Below are positions 27,255 through 35,167 of a stretch of 64,000 nucleotides of DNA, piece after piece (within the stretch, counting starts at the first letter, position 1; each line of letters begins with the position of its first letter). The notes below the pieces were generated by a model. It saw nothing but the letters and a program-made list of their open reading frames with translations. It made no database searches and was not told the DNA's origin. The translations under genes and the position numbers were made by a program. The stretch is from Bog-756 sp963837805 (lineage in GTDB: Bacteria; Actinomycetota; Acidimicrobiia; Acidimicrobiales; RAAP-2): assembly GCA_963837805.1 (NCBI GenBank), contig CAWIOU010000039.1, positions 28,616 through 92,615 on the forward strand, read 5' to 3'.

Positions 27255-27319
27255 GAAATCCTCGCTTCTCTGGGCCGTGGGTGGTGGGCTCGACGGCCAA
27301 CGGACCGGCCCGCCGGCGA

Positions 27320-27366
27320 TGATTACACCGCTTGCAGTGTAGGAGAGTGTGGTATCCGCTGCAATG
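27320..27366 (-). repeat. 47-bp promoter element, copy A
   Basis: On the minus strand this is the same 47 bases as 44910-44956 on the plus strand, with two mismatches. In both cases the element points toward a catabolic gene. It contains TTGCAGCG and CACTGCAA half-sites 17 bases apart and the dyad TACACTGC-AA-GCGGTGTA. This is probably an operator-promoter block duplicated or conserved for shared control. Confidence 0.85.
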
Positions 27367-27373
27367 GGTACGG

Positions 27374-27390
27374 CCCCTCCTTCCGAGGGG
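27374..27390. terminator. CCCCTC-N5-GAGGGG hairpin
   Basis: Perfect 6-base stem between the amidohydrolase promoter and the end of the acyl-CoA dehydrogenase pair. No T-run follows, so a terminator role is only possible. A second weak stem, ACCCG/CGGGT, is at 27429-27445. Confidence 0.3.
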
Positions 27391-27549
27391 GACTGATCCG
27401 AACCCCGAGCCAAGGGACAGAGTAATTGACCCGTTGAACTCGGGTTCTTCAGTGAGGGCGCTCGGCTCCCCTTGCGGCCACCGGGGGAGAACCCTGTTTG
27501 CGGGTGGTGGTCGAAGGTCAGCCGTCGGAGGCGGCGCGCCGGATCGGAG

Positions 27550-28720
27550 TCAGCGGCCCGACCGCGGGAGACCCAGTCCCCGCTCGGCGATGATCGATCG
27601 CTGCATCTCGCTGGTCCCCCCGTAGATCGTGGTCACCGCCGCATGCCGGAAGAGGTGTTCGATCCATCCGTCAGCCGGAGCGTCGTCGTCGCCACGCTTG
27701 AGCACGCCTTCAGCACCGAGCATGTCGACCAGTTCTGCCGAATCGGCGGTCATCGATTCTGCGTAGAAGAGCTTGTGCATCGACCCTTCCACTCCCGGAA
27801 GCCTGCCGCTGGCGGCCACGAAGGACGTTCGATAGGCCAGCAGCTTGGCCACCTCGTTGTTCATCCGCATGGCGGCGAGCCGCTGGCGTACGAAGGGATC
27901 GTCGATCACCCGGGTACCGTCGTCACGGCGGGTGGTCTTCGCCCAGTCGACGGCCTGTTCCCAGACCCGATCGGAGTCGCTCAGGCCGAAGCCGCCGCGC
28001 TCGAAGGTCGAGCGCGACGGTCATGACGTTCCAGCCCCCGTCGACCTCACCGATACGGAAGTGGTCGCTGATCCGGACATCGTTGTAGAAGGTCGCGTTC
28101 GTCCGCTCTCCACCGACCGTGTGGACCGGGTGGATCTCGATGCCCGGCGAGTCCAAGGGGACCAGAAACATGGTCAATCCCCGGTGCTTGGCCACGTCCG
28201 GATTGGTCCGGGCCAGGAGAAACACGTAATTCGCCACGTGGGCGAGCGTGGTGAACATCTTCTGTCCGTTGATGACCCATTCGTCCCCGTCGCGGACGGC
28301 GCGGGTCTTGATCGAGGCCACGTCGGACCCCGAGTCCGGCTCGCTGTAGCCGAGTGACATGATGATCTCACCGGCCAGGGCACGGGGGATGAAGTCTCGC
28401 TTCTGCTCGTCGGTGGCCACCCGGCGGATCGTCTGGCAGACGATCATCGACAACCCCATGCCGTCGGTGGGCGCGCCGGCGATCCGCAGCTCGTCGCGCA
28501 GGGCGGTCATCTCGAAGGGGTCCCGTTCCTGTCCGCCGTATTCGGCCGGCCACGAGGCCGCGATCCAACCCTGTTCACCGATGGAGCGGTGGAAGTCCTT
28601 GTCGTGCATGGTGCCGGTCTCGTGCGCCCGTTCGATGACCTCGAAGTCGAGGTTCTCGTCGAGGAATTTGCGCACCTCGGCACGGAAGGCGTCGCTTTTG
28701 GCACCCAGGCGGAAGTCCAT
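27550..28720 (-). pseudogene. Acyl-CoA dehydrogenase, frameshifted
   Basis: An FAD acyl-CoA dehydrogenase of about 389 residues. The N-terminal 230 or so residues (MDFRLGAKSDAFRAEV, MSLGYSEPDSGSDVAS, WVINGQKMFTT) run to VMTVALDL; the frame then fails and the conserved ERGGFGLSDSDRVWEQAVDWA follows one base later. Dropping one base near 28003 restores it. The C-terminal part includes YGGTSEMQRSIIAERGLGLP, the usual end. Its ATG overlaps the stop of the dehydrogenase upstream. Together they look like a heteromeric alpha2beta2 type enzyme, as in steroid side-chain degradation, where the FadE pairs are adjacent. Confidence 0.87.
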
Positions 28721-29748
28721 CAGGCGACCTCGGGCGGACCGAAGAGGGCGTCAGCGAGGTCGGCCACCCCTCGCCTCGGATCACCCATACTGAGAGGCCA
28801 CGCCTGGGCTCGGCGGTAGTAGAGCTGGATGTCGTACTCGAGGGTGAAGCCGTAGCCGCCGTGAACATGGAGGGCCACGTTGCTGGCCCGTCGGGCTGCC
28901 CGGGTGGCGAAGAGGAAGGCCATCGAGGCCAGCGACCGGAAATCCTGATCTTCTTCGGTTCGCGCCCAGGCCGCCTCGCGAGCCAGGAGGCGGGCCCCGT
29001 CCACCAGGGTGGCCACATCGGCCAGATCGCGGGCGATCGACTGGAAGGACCCGATGGGCACGCCGAACTGGTGCCGGTCCTTGGCATAGTCGACCCCCAA
29101 GGCGAGGGCTGCTTCCCCCACACCGACCAGCGCGCCACTCATCAGCACTCGCCACTCGTCGCGGGCCTCGTCAAAGGCCCGGTGGGCGGCGACCCCCTGG
29201 GCGAGCACCGATCGGTCGGGGACACGGACGGATCGATCCGTCAGCGGCGAGCACCCGAGATTCGGGCGCTGCTGCTTGTCGGGGAGGTCGTGGACGACGA
29301 CGAGATCGTCGGCGTCCATGGCGACGACCACGCTGGCAACGGCTCCCGACGGGACCAGTTTGGCCGTGCCGTGGACGGCAGGACGGAGTGCCACCGTACT
29401 GACCGTCACCGGCTCGGCGATCAGCGCATCGAGGCTCGCATTCCCCTCCTCGCCGGCCCGGGCCAGCGCCCGGGTGGCGACCGCTCCCTCGATGTAGGGC
29501 ACCGGAGCCAGGAAGGCTCCGATCTGCTCGCTGATCAACTCCAGGTCCAGCAGCGAGGCTCCTCCGCCGCCCTGCTCTTCGGCGACCCCGATGGCCGGGC
29601 CGGTCAGACCGACGAGAGCGCCCCACAACTCGGGATCGAAGCCGCCCGGCTCGCCGGCCCGAACGACATCGGACGAGCAACGGCTGTCCAGGAGCGCGTG
29701 AAGGGCTTCGACAACCTGCTGCTGTTCGGCGGTGAGATCGAGGTCCAT
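28720..29748 (-). CDS. Acyl-CoA dehydrogenase, divergent small subunit type
   Basis: A 342-residue acyl-CoA-dehydrogenase homologue, short and diverged. N-terminal DLTAEQQQVVEALHALLDSR and central low-conservation stretch, then LALGVDYAKDRHQFGVPIGSFQSIARDLAD and HVHGGYGFTLEYDIQLYYRRA, where FAD-binding residues are expected. The catalytic Glu of canonical enzymes is not evident. The stop overlaps the next dehydrogenase start (ATGA). Paired genes like this form heterotetramers in actinobacterial cholesterol catabolism (FadE26-27, FadE28-29 type), so this would be the partner of the gene at 27550. ATG 29748 has AGGAAA ahead. Confidence 0.85.
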   Translation of the reverse strand: MDLDLTAEQQQVVEALHALLDSRCSSDVVRAGEPGGFDPELWGALVGLTGPAIGVAEEQGGGGASLLDLELISEQIGAFLAPVPYIEGAVATRALARAGEEGNASLDALIAEPVTVSTVALRPAVHGTAKLVPSGAVASVVVAMDADDLVVVHDLPDKQQRPNLGCSPLTDRSVRVPDRSVLAQGVAAHRAFDEARDEWRVLMSGALVGVGEAALALGVDYAKDRHQFGVPIGSFQSIARDLADVATLVDGARLLAREAAWARTEEDQDFRSLASMAFLFATRAARRASNVALHVHGGYGFTLEYDIQLYYRRAQAWPLSMGDPRRGVADLADALFGPPEVA

Positions 29749-29965
29749 TGTCGAAGTTTCCTGCGCTCGGTCGATGGGTGAATTGAGGGTAGTCGATGGG
29801 TCGGTGACCGGCGCCAGCCGGGAACGGCTTTCCCGGGGCAACGGCGCCGCCTACGATCACCTCGATGAATGCGGCTGGCTCCATCTTCGTCCCGGCGACG
29901 GGCGGGCCTCGCGCCCGTCGGAACAAGTCGGTGGGCATCGTCGGTCGTGAACCAACGACGGTCCC

Positions 29966-31111
29966 ATGAGCGAGGTCATCGAGACGTTCCGCGTCGAGGT
30001 CGACGATTCGGACCTCGAAGACCTGCGCAGCCGCCTGGCCCGAACCCGCTTCCCCGACCAGATCGAGGGCGGGGGCTGGGACGCCGGGATGTCCACCGAA
30101 TACCTCCGTGACCTGGTCGGATACTGGAACCACACCTACGATTGGCGGGCGCAGGAAGAGCGGCTGAACGGGTTCGATCACTTCCGCACCCGGATCGACG
30201 GGCAGTCCATCCATTTCATTCATTCCCGATCCCCTCACCCCGATGCCCTCCCCCTGCTCATCACCCACGGCTGGCCGGGCTCGATCGTCGAGTTCCTCGA
30301 CGTCATCCCGCGACTCACCGATCCCCCTGCCTTCGGCGGCCGAGCGGAGGACGCATTTCATGTCGTCGCTCCTTCGTTGCCGGGCTACGGGTTCTCCGAA
30401 CCTCCGCGGACGCGCGGTTGGGACGTACGTCGGATCGCCCTGGCCTTCATCGAACTCATGAACCGCCTCGGCTACCCGCGGTACGGGGCCCAGGGTGGTG
30501 ACTGGGGTGCACAGGTGACGAGCCGGATCGGCGCACTCGATCCCGAGCACTGTGCCGCCATCCATCTCAACATGCCGCTCGGCGTTCGTCCCGAGTCCCC
30601 CGGCGAGCTCACCCCCGAAGAGGAGGCGGACCTGGCCGACATGGCAAGTTTCCAACGCCAGGAGTCCGGCTACGCCAACGAGCAGGGGACCAAGCCCCAG
30701 ACCGTGGGCGTCGCCCTCAACGACTCGCCGGCAGGCCTGCTCGCCTGGATCATCGAGAAATTCCGCACGTGGAGCGATTGTGACGGCCATCCGGAGAACT
30801 GCTTCTCGAGAGAGCAGTTGATCACCAACGTGATGGTCTACTGGATCACCCAGACCAGCGCGTCATCGGCTCGGCTCTACTGGGAGACGAACCGGAGTGG
30901 CGTGCTGAAGGAGAAGGTGCCATTCATCGGGATACCCACCGGTGTGGCCCGCTATCCGAAGGAAGTGCTCCGCTGGCCCCGGTCGTGGGTGGAAGAGCAG
31001 TACAACATCACCCACTGGGCGGTGATGCCCCGTGGAGGCCATTTCGCGGCCATGGAGCAGCCGGAGCTGTTCAGCCGCGACCTGCAGGACTTCTTCCGAA
31101 CCGTGCGCTGA
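29966..31111 (+). CDS. Epoxide hydrolase (alpha/beta-hydrolase, EHN domain)
   Basis: A 381-residue epoxide hydrolase. The N-terminal EHN domain (about 5-110) has LEDLRSRLARTRFPDQ and WDAGMSTEYLRDLVGYW. The oxyanion motif is HGWPGS, the nucleophile is Asp179 in GGDWGAQ, and the base is His359 in GGHFAAMEQP. It adds water to an epoxide, giving a diol. It is divergent from the acyl-CoA dehydrogenase pair, 217 bases away, with no clear ribosome site. It fits oxygenase-driven degradation, where P450s or luciferase-type enzymes could make epoxides. Confidence 0.92.
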   Translation: MSEVIETFRVEVDDSDLEDLRSRLARTRFPDQIEGGGWDAGMSTEYLRDLVGYWNHTYDWRAQEERLNGFDHFRTRIDGQSIHFIHSRSPHPDALPLLITHGWPGSIVEFLDVIPRLTDPPAFGGRAEDAFHVVAPSLPGYGFSEPPRTRGWDVRRIALAFIELMNRLGYPRYGAQGGDWGAQVTSRIGALDPEHCAAIHLNMPLGVRPESPGELTPEEEADLADMASFQRQESGYANEQGTKPQTVGVALNDSPAGLLAWIIEKFRTWSDCDGHPENCFSREQLITNVMVYWITQTSASSARLYWETNRSGVLKEKVPFIGIPTGVARYPKEVLRWPRSWVEEQYNITHWAVMPRGGHFAAMEQPELFSRDLQDFFRTVR

Positions 31112-31140
31112 GCGGTTGCCGGGGTGTGCCGAACAACCGC
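31112..31140. terminator. GCGGTTG/CAACCGC hairpin
   Basis: Inverted repeat with 7-base arms and a 15-base loop, starting right after the epoxide hydrolase stop, between convergent genes. It overlaps CCGGGG/CCCCGG arms. Likely a bidirectional terminator, though without an obvious U-tract. Confidence 0.45.
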
Positions 31141-31150
31141 CCCGGTGCAC

Positions 31151-31921
31151 TCAACCCTTCGGCTTGCGGATGCGATCGAGATTCGCCCGGGTCTGATCGT
31201 CCTGCCACTGCTGGCGCACCCGCTGGTCGAAGCGTCGGCTCTCATCATCTCCAATGGCCAGAAAGGCGACCCGCCTCGATGATTCCTTGGCCAGCGCGTA
31301 GGCACGGGCATCGAGCGACGCCAGCTGTTCGGCGGCCGAGATGGCGGCCGGCACCAGGTCGGCCGAGGGCAGGCTCTGGTGTACCAGGCCGAGCCGGCAC
31401 GCCTCACCGGCGTCGAGCAGGGCGGCGTCGAGCATCAACGGCTCCGCCCGGTCCCCGCAGACATGCTTGAGGAGCTCGACCGCTACTGTCGGGAACGAGA
31501 CGCCCACCCGCAACTCGGTGACCCCGATCCGCGCCTCGTCCGAGATGAGCCTCTTGTCACAGGCGCAGGCCAGGATGCAACCGCCGGCGATCGCGGATCC
31601 GTTGATGGCGGCGACGGTGGGCTTGGGAAACCGGAAGAGACGGATCAGCGCCACATTCAGTGCGTCAAGCAGCACACCGGTCTGGCTCTTCTCATTGTCG
31701 AGCACCTCGCTCACATTGAGCCCGGCGGAAAAGACCGGGCCTTCCCCGGTGACCACCAGGGACCGGATGTCGGCATCCTCTTCGCAGAGCTCCACCGATG
31801 AGGCGATCTCACCCAGGACCTCCGAATCCAGCGCGTTCACCTTGTCGCTGGCGAGCGTCAGGACGGCGGTGCCTCCGACCCTGGACAGCTTGATCCTCTT
31901 CCATTGCGCCGCATCGGTCAT
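31151..31921 (-). CDS. Enoyl-CoA hydratase/isomerase family protein
   Basis: A 256-residue crotonase-fold protein. LTLASDKVNALDSEVLGEI, then the oxyanion segment VFSAGLNVSEV, INGSAIAGGCILACACDKRL, and GVTELRVGVSFPTVAVELL follow family order. The second catalytic position reads VTELRVG, so a glutamate is present. It would hydrate or isomerise an enoyl-CoA in beta-oxidation. The frame extends to 32101, but homology begins at MTDAAQWKRIKL (31921). It is at the downstream end of a minus-strand series beginning at 40212. Confidence 0.88.
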   Translation of the reverse strand: MTDAAQWKRIKLSRVGGTAVLTLASDKVNALDSEVLGEIASSVELCEEDADIRSLVVTGEGPVFSAGLNVSEVLDNEKSQTGVLLDALNVALIRLFRFPKPTVAAINGSAIAGGCILACACDKRLISDEARIGVTELRVGVSFPTVAVELLKHVCGDRAEPLMLDAALLDAGEACRLGLVHQSLPSADLVPAAISAAEQLASLDARAYALAKESSRRVAFLAIGDDESRRFDQRVRQQWQDDQTRANLDRIRKPKG

Positions 31922-31983
31922 GGTGGGTTCCTTCCTCGTCGGCCGGATCTCCCGACCGCTCGTCGATTGTTCACAACCTTCCC

Positions 31984-32097
31984 TCAGCCTGGGCGACCCG
32001 ACCGGTCGTCGGCAAGATCGACCTTGACCAGGCGATCGGCGAAGTGCCACCTCCCGGCGGCTTGCTCGAATCGGTCGACGTACTGACCGGACAGCCC
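31984..32097 (-). pseudogene. C-terminal remnant of a SnoaL-like/NTF2-fold gene
   Basis: Directly after the stop of the VOC gene, and in the same frame, 37 codons read GQYVDRFEQAAGRWHFADRL and on to a TGA at 31984-31986. This is the terminal strand pair of SnoaL-like proteins; compare GRYTDALEHRDGAWRFRQRS in the intact gene at 3371. No start or N-terminal part exists. It looks like the tail of a gene lost by deletion. Confidence 0.6.
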
Positions 32098-32538
32098 TCA
32101 CGCACCACCTTCTGCATCCTCCGGGTATCTGATGAACTCCAGGAGGTTGCCGTCAGGATCGTGCACGTAGATGCTCGAGCCGGTCGTCCCACGGCCACCC
32201 TGCCGATCGACCGGACCTTCGACGATGGGGGCGCCGGCTCCTTCGAGACATGCCCGGAGTGACGCCGCCGAGGCCTCCCAGACGAAACAGAAGTCACCGC
32301 ACGGCGGCCTCGCCTCCGACGCCCGCAGCCGGAAGTCCCCGCACCACAGCTCGGGGCGATGGAAGTTGATCATCTGATGTCCCAGCCGGACCTGGACCAA
32401 CAGCGGGAGCTCGACGACCTCCAATCCGAGGGCTCGGTAGAACCGGATCATGGCCTGCGTCTCCTGCATCGGGAGAGCCACGTGGTCGAACCCGAGGATG
32501 GCGGTGCCCGATGTGACGGCAGCCGGCTCAGCCGGCAT
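32098..32538 (-). CDS. VOC/glyoxalase-family protein
   Basis: A 146-residue vicinal-oxygen-chelate protein. It starts GFDHVALPMQETQAMIRFYRALG, then HQMINFHRPELW and the closing motif IYVHDPDGNLLEFIRYP with the metal Glu. Members include glyoxalases, ring-cleavage dioxygenases and epimerases. ATG 32538 lies inside the end of the upstream amidohydrolase (11-base overlap), so translation is coupled. Which VOC reaction it performs cannot be told; a hydrated-CoA epimerase or small dioxygenase role is possible. Confidence 0.85.
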   Translation of the reverse strand: MPAEPAAVTSGTAILGFDHVALPMQETQAMIRFYRALGLEVVELPLLVQVRLGHQMINFHRPELWCGDFRLRASEARPPCGDFCFVWEASAASLRACLEGAGAPIVEGPVDRQGGRGTTGSSIYVHDPDGNLLEFIRYPEDAEGGA

Positions 32539-33619
32539 GCTCGAACCGATAGAGCGATGCGCAGTTGAGCCCGGTGATCTTGCGGCGATCCTCAGCGGAC
32601 AGCGATCCCAGTGCCTCCTCGATGGCCCGCTGCGACTCGGGGAACGTGCTGTCGGTGTGGGGATAGTCCGATGCCCACATACACGAGTCGGCACCGAGGT
32701 ACGGAATGAACTGTGAAGCCAGCTCCTCCTCCTCGAACGTGGCCATCACCTGCCGGCGGAACAACTCGCTGGGCGGAATGGACGGGGCATAGTCGAGCTG
32801 ACCGCCGAGGTTGCGCCATTCGAGGTCCATCCTGGTCAGGAAGTACGGGACCCAGCCCACCCCGCACTCCGCCAACACCAGCTTGAGACCGGGGTGGCGT
32901 TCGAGGGCCCCGGAGAACACCATGATGGCGAGCATCTCGTCGAGCTGGAGCGGCAGGATCGAGGCGAAGGCCGCCGACTTCCACTTCCCCATCTCGTAGC
33001 TGAGTCTGGTCGACGATCCGCCTTTGATGTGGAAGCTGAGCGGCAACCCGGTGGCGTCGGCGGCCGCCCAGAGCCGGTCCCAGACCGGATCGCCCGGGTC
33101 GAAATCGAACACATCGATCAGCGCACCCCGGTGGCCACTCCCGGCGCAGCGTTCCAGCTCGGCGACGGCGGCGTCGGGGGAATGACTGGGCAGGAAGGCG
33201 AGGACGCACAGCCTGTCGGGGGCGGCCGCGTTGAACTCCTCGACCGCCCAGTCGTTCCACGCTGCATAACAGGCGGTCTGGAGGTGAGGCTCGGGGATCG
33301 AGAGGGTGAGGGGAACCGGACCGTAGATGACCGAAGCCCAGATGCCGTCGCGATCCATGTCCTCCAAACGCAGCTTGGTGGTGCTGGCCCGGAACCCGTC
33401 GTCCTCCAGCCCGGCACGTCCGATTGCGCTGAGGTTCTTGAGGGGGCGTCCACTGGCGCCGAGGACGCGGTCGTTGCACACCCAGGTCGGTTGACCATCG
33501 CGCTCGACCACCCGCGGCCCCGAATCGGTGAGGTGCTTCGGCAACCGGGACTCCCACAACCGGGGGGGCACGGCTCTGAGATCCAGATGATCGTCGCAGG
33601 AGTAGATCAGATCTTCCAT
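32528..33619 (-). CDS. Amidohydrolase-2 family metal-dependent hydrolase
   Basis: A 363-residue amidohydrolase-2 protein. It starts MEDLIYSCDDHLDL (metal DDH), and has LPLSFHIKGG, LVLAECGVGWVPYFLTRMD and MWASDYPHTDSTFPES, the C-terminal metal/catalytic Asp motif. A close relative with the same layout is at 50540 (SVDDHIIEPPDLF, ADYPHSDSMWP). The partner VOC gene overlaps its 3' end. Family reactions are hydrolysis or decarboxylation of ring-derived acids; here the substrate is unknown. Confidence 0.88.
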   Translation of the reverse strand: MEDLIYSCDDHLDLRAVPPRLWESRLPKHLTDSGPRVVERDGQPTWVCNDRVLGASGRPLKNLSAIGRAGLEDDGFRASTTKLRLEDMDRDGIWASVIYGPVPLTLSIPEPHLQTACYAAWNDWAVEEFNAAAPDRLCVLAFLPSHSPDAAVAELERCAGSGHRGALIDVFDFDPGDPVWDRLWAAADATGLPLSFHIKGGSSTRLSYEMGKWKSAAFASILPLQLDEMLAIMVFSGALERHPGLKLVLAECGVGWVPYFLTRMDLEWRNLGGQLDYAPSIPPSELFRRQVMATFEEEELASQFIPYLGADSCMWASDYPHTDSTFPESQRAIEEALGSLSAEDRRKITGLNCASLYRFEHAG

Positions 33620-33667
33620 AGCGTTGACCTGCCTTTTCGTATCACGGTACCCAGCGGTGACGAGGAG

Positions 33668-33826
33668 TCATCGGGTGACCAGCGAGCAACCCGCCCCGAG
33701 TCCACCGAACCCGGCGCCGACCACCACCACCCTCGGGGTGCCGTCGGCACCGAACATCTCCTCGGCGGACCGATCCGGGAGCTCCTGGGTGCGGCTCACA
33801 ACGTCCGTAGTGGAAATGGTCGCCAC
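33668..33826 (-). pseudogene. N-terminal fragment of an FAD-dependent monooxygenase
   Basis: 52 codons from GTG 33826, ending in TGA at 33668. Residues about 32-46 read RVVVVGAGFGGLGAG, the FAD-binding Rossmann start of flavin-containing/Baeyer-Villiger monooxygenases, preceded by a plausible leader with RTQELPDRSAEEMFG. The protein then stops after CSLVTR. The rest of the gene is absent; the amidohydrolase start follows within 50 bases. It is either a decayed gene whose body was deleted or a very short unknown protein. The first is far likelier. Confidence 0.6.
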
Positions 33827-33880
33827 ATCCCGGCGCGCCTGTCGGCGCCGTCCGGGCTCGGACCCGCCCCGGTCCGCCGG

Positions 33881-35035
33881 CTAGTCGAAGGCGATGACGC
33901 CACGGATATTGACCCCGTCGAGCATGTCCTGGTAGCCCTGGTTGATCTGTTCGAGCGTGTAGGTGCGGGTGATCAGTTCGTCCAGCTTCAGCTGGCCCGA
34001 TTTGTAGAGCTCGAGAAGATTGGGAATGTCGAAGCGCGGGTTTGCCGCTCCGAAGACCACGCCACGGACCTCCTTCTGCCACATGGCCAGCTCGAAGAGA
34101 TTGATACTGCATTCGGTCTGCGACTGGGGGGCAACGCCGGTGACGACACAGGTGCCGCCCTTCCCGGTCAGTGTGAGGGCGTCGGCCATGAGATCTCCGT
34201 ACATCACGCTCGGGACGAGGATGACGGCATCGGCCATCTGCCCTCGGGTCAGGTCCGTCACCAGGGGGAGCGCCTCCCCCATCGACCCCGCGGCATGGGT
34301 GGCGCCGAAGTCGAGGGCCGCCTTCTGCTTGAATTCCACCGGGTCGACGGCGACGACGTTCTTGGCCCCGACCATCCGGGCCCCCTGCACCGCGTTCATG
34401 CCCACCCCACCGACCCCGACCACGACCACGGTGTCGCCCGGCTCGACCTCGGCCCGGTAGACCGCCGATCCCCAGCCGGTGGTCACCCCGCACGAGACCA
34501 GGGCCACCGCGTTGAGGGGAAGGTCTGGCTCCACCTTGACCAGCGACGCCTCGTGGACGACACCGTGCTCGGCGAAGGTGCCCAACTTGGACATCACGTT
34601 GAGGGGCTGGCCGTCGAAGCGGTAGCGGACCGTGCCGTCGGAGATCTGGCCCGGGGTGAAGGTGGCCGCCCCCAGATCGCAGAGATTGGTGTGCCCGGTG
34701 ATGCACATCTTGCACCGGCCGCAAATCGGGAAGAAGCTGGCGGCCACGTGATCGCCGGGCTGGACGCTGTCCACGCCCGGGCCGACCTCGACCACGACGC
34801 CTCCGCCTTCGTGACCCCCCACGATCGGGAAGAGCCGGGCGTCGGAGGCCGCCGGCTGGTCACCGGTCTTCCCGCTGGCGCTGATGATGCTCTCCCGCAG
34901 GTGCTGGTCGGAGTGGCACAACCCGGCGGCGACCCACCGGACCAGAACCTCATGGTCCTGGGGCGGATCCAGGTCGATCTCGAGGATCTGCCAGTCCTGC
35001 TCCCGGCCCCACAGCACTGCCGCTTGCGTCTTCAT
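33881..35035 (-). CDS. Zinc-dependent alcohol dehydrogenase (NDMA-dependent type)
   Basis: A 384-residue medium-chain dehydrogenase. Catalytic zinc ligands are in GLCHSDQHL and GGHEGGG; the structural zinc site is CGRCKMCITGHTNLC; the cofactor motif is GVGGVG. The opening KTQAAVLWGREQDWQILEIDL, long inserts and IPNLLELYKSGQLKLDELITRTYTL-type ending (QLKLDELITRTYTLEQIN) match actinobacterial NDMA-dependent alcohol dehydrogenases, which keep NAD bound and pass electrons to a mycofactocin-type redox carrier. No mycofactocin genes are in this window. It would oxidise an alcohol to an aldehyde. NDMA type is inferred from sequence resemblance. Confidence 0.9.
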   Translation of the reverse strand: MKTQAAVLWGREQDWQILEIDLDPPQDHEVLVRWVAAGLCHSDQHLRESIISASGKTGDQPAASDARLFPIVGGHEGGGVVVEVGPGVDSVQPGDHVAASFFPICGRCKMCITGHTNLCDLGAATFTPGQISDGTVRYRFDGQPLNVMSKLGTFAEHGVVHEASLVKVEPDLPLNAVALVSCGVTTGWGSAVYRAEVEPGDTVVVVGVGGVGMNAVQGARMVGAKNVVAVDPVEFKQKAALDFGATHAAGSMGEALPLVTDLTRGQMADAVILVPSVMYGDLMADALTLTGKGGTCVVTGVAPQSQTECSINLFELAMWQKEVRGVVFGAANPRFDIPNLLELYKSGQLKLDELITRTYTLEQINQGYQDMLDGVNIRGVIAFD

Positions 35036-35167
35036 GGTTCACACTCCCGAAGGCATTGGTTGGCGACCCGATGTCGGACGGTCCGAGGTCGGCACTCCTC
35101 TTTCATTCGTTCCCTGAGCCGCAGGAGCGGCTCCGGTCGTTTCCGTATCCTGCCCGTCTGCGATCGG

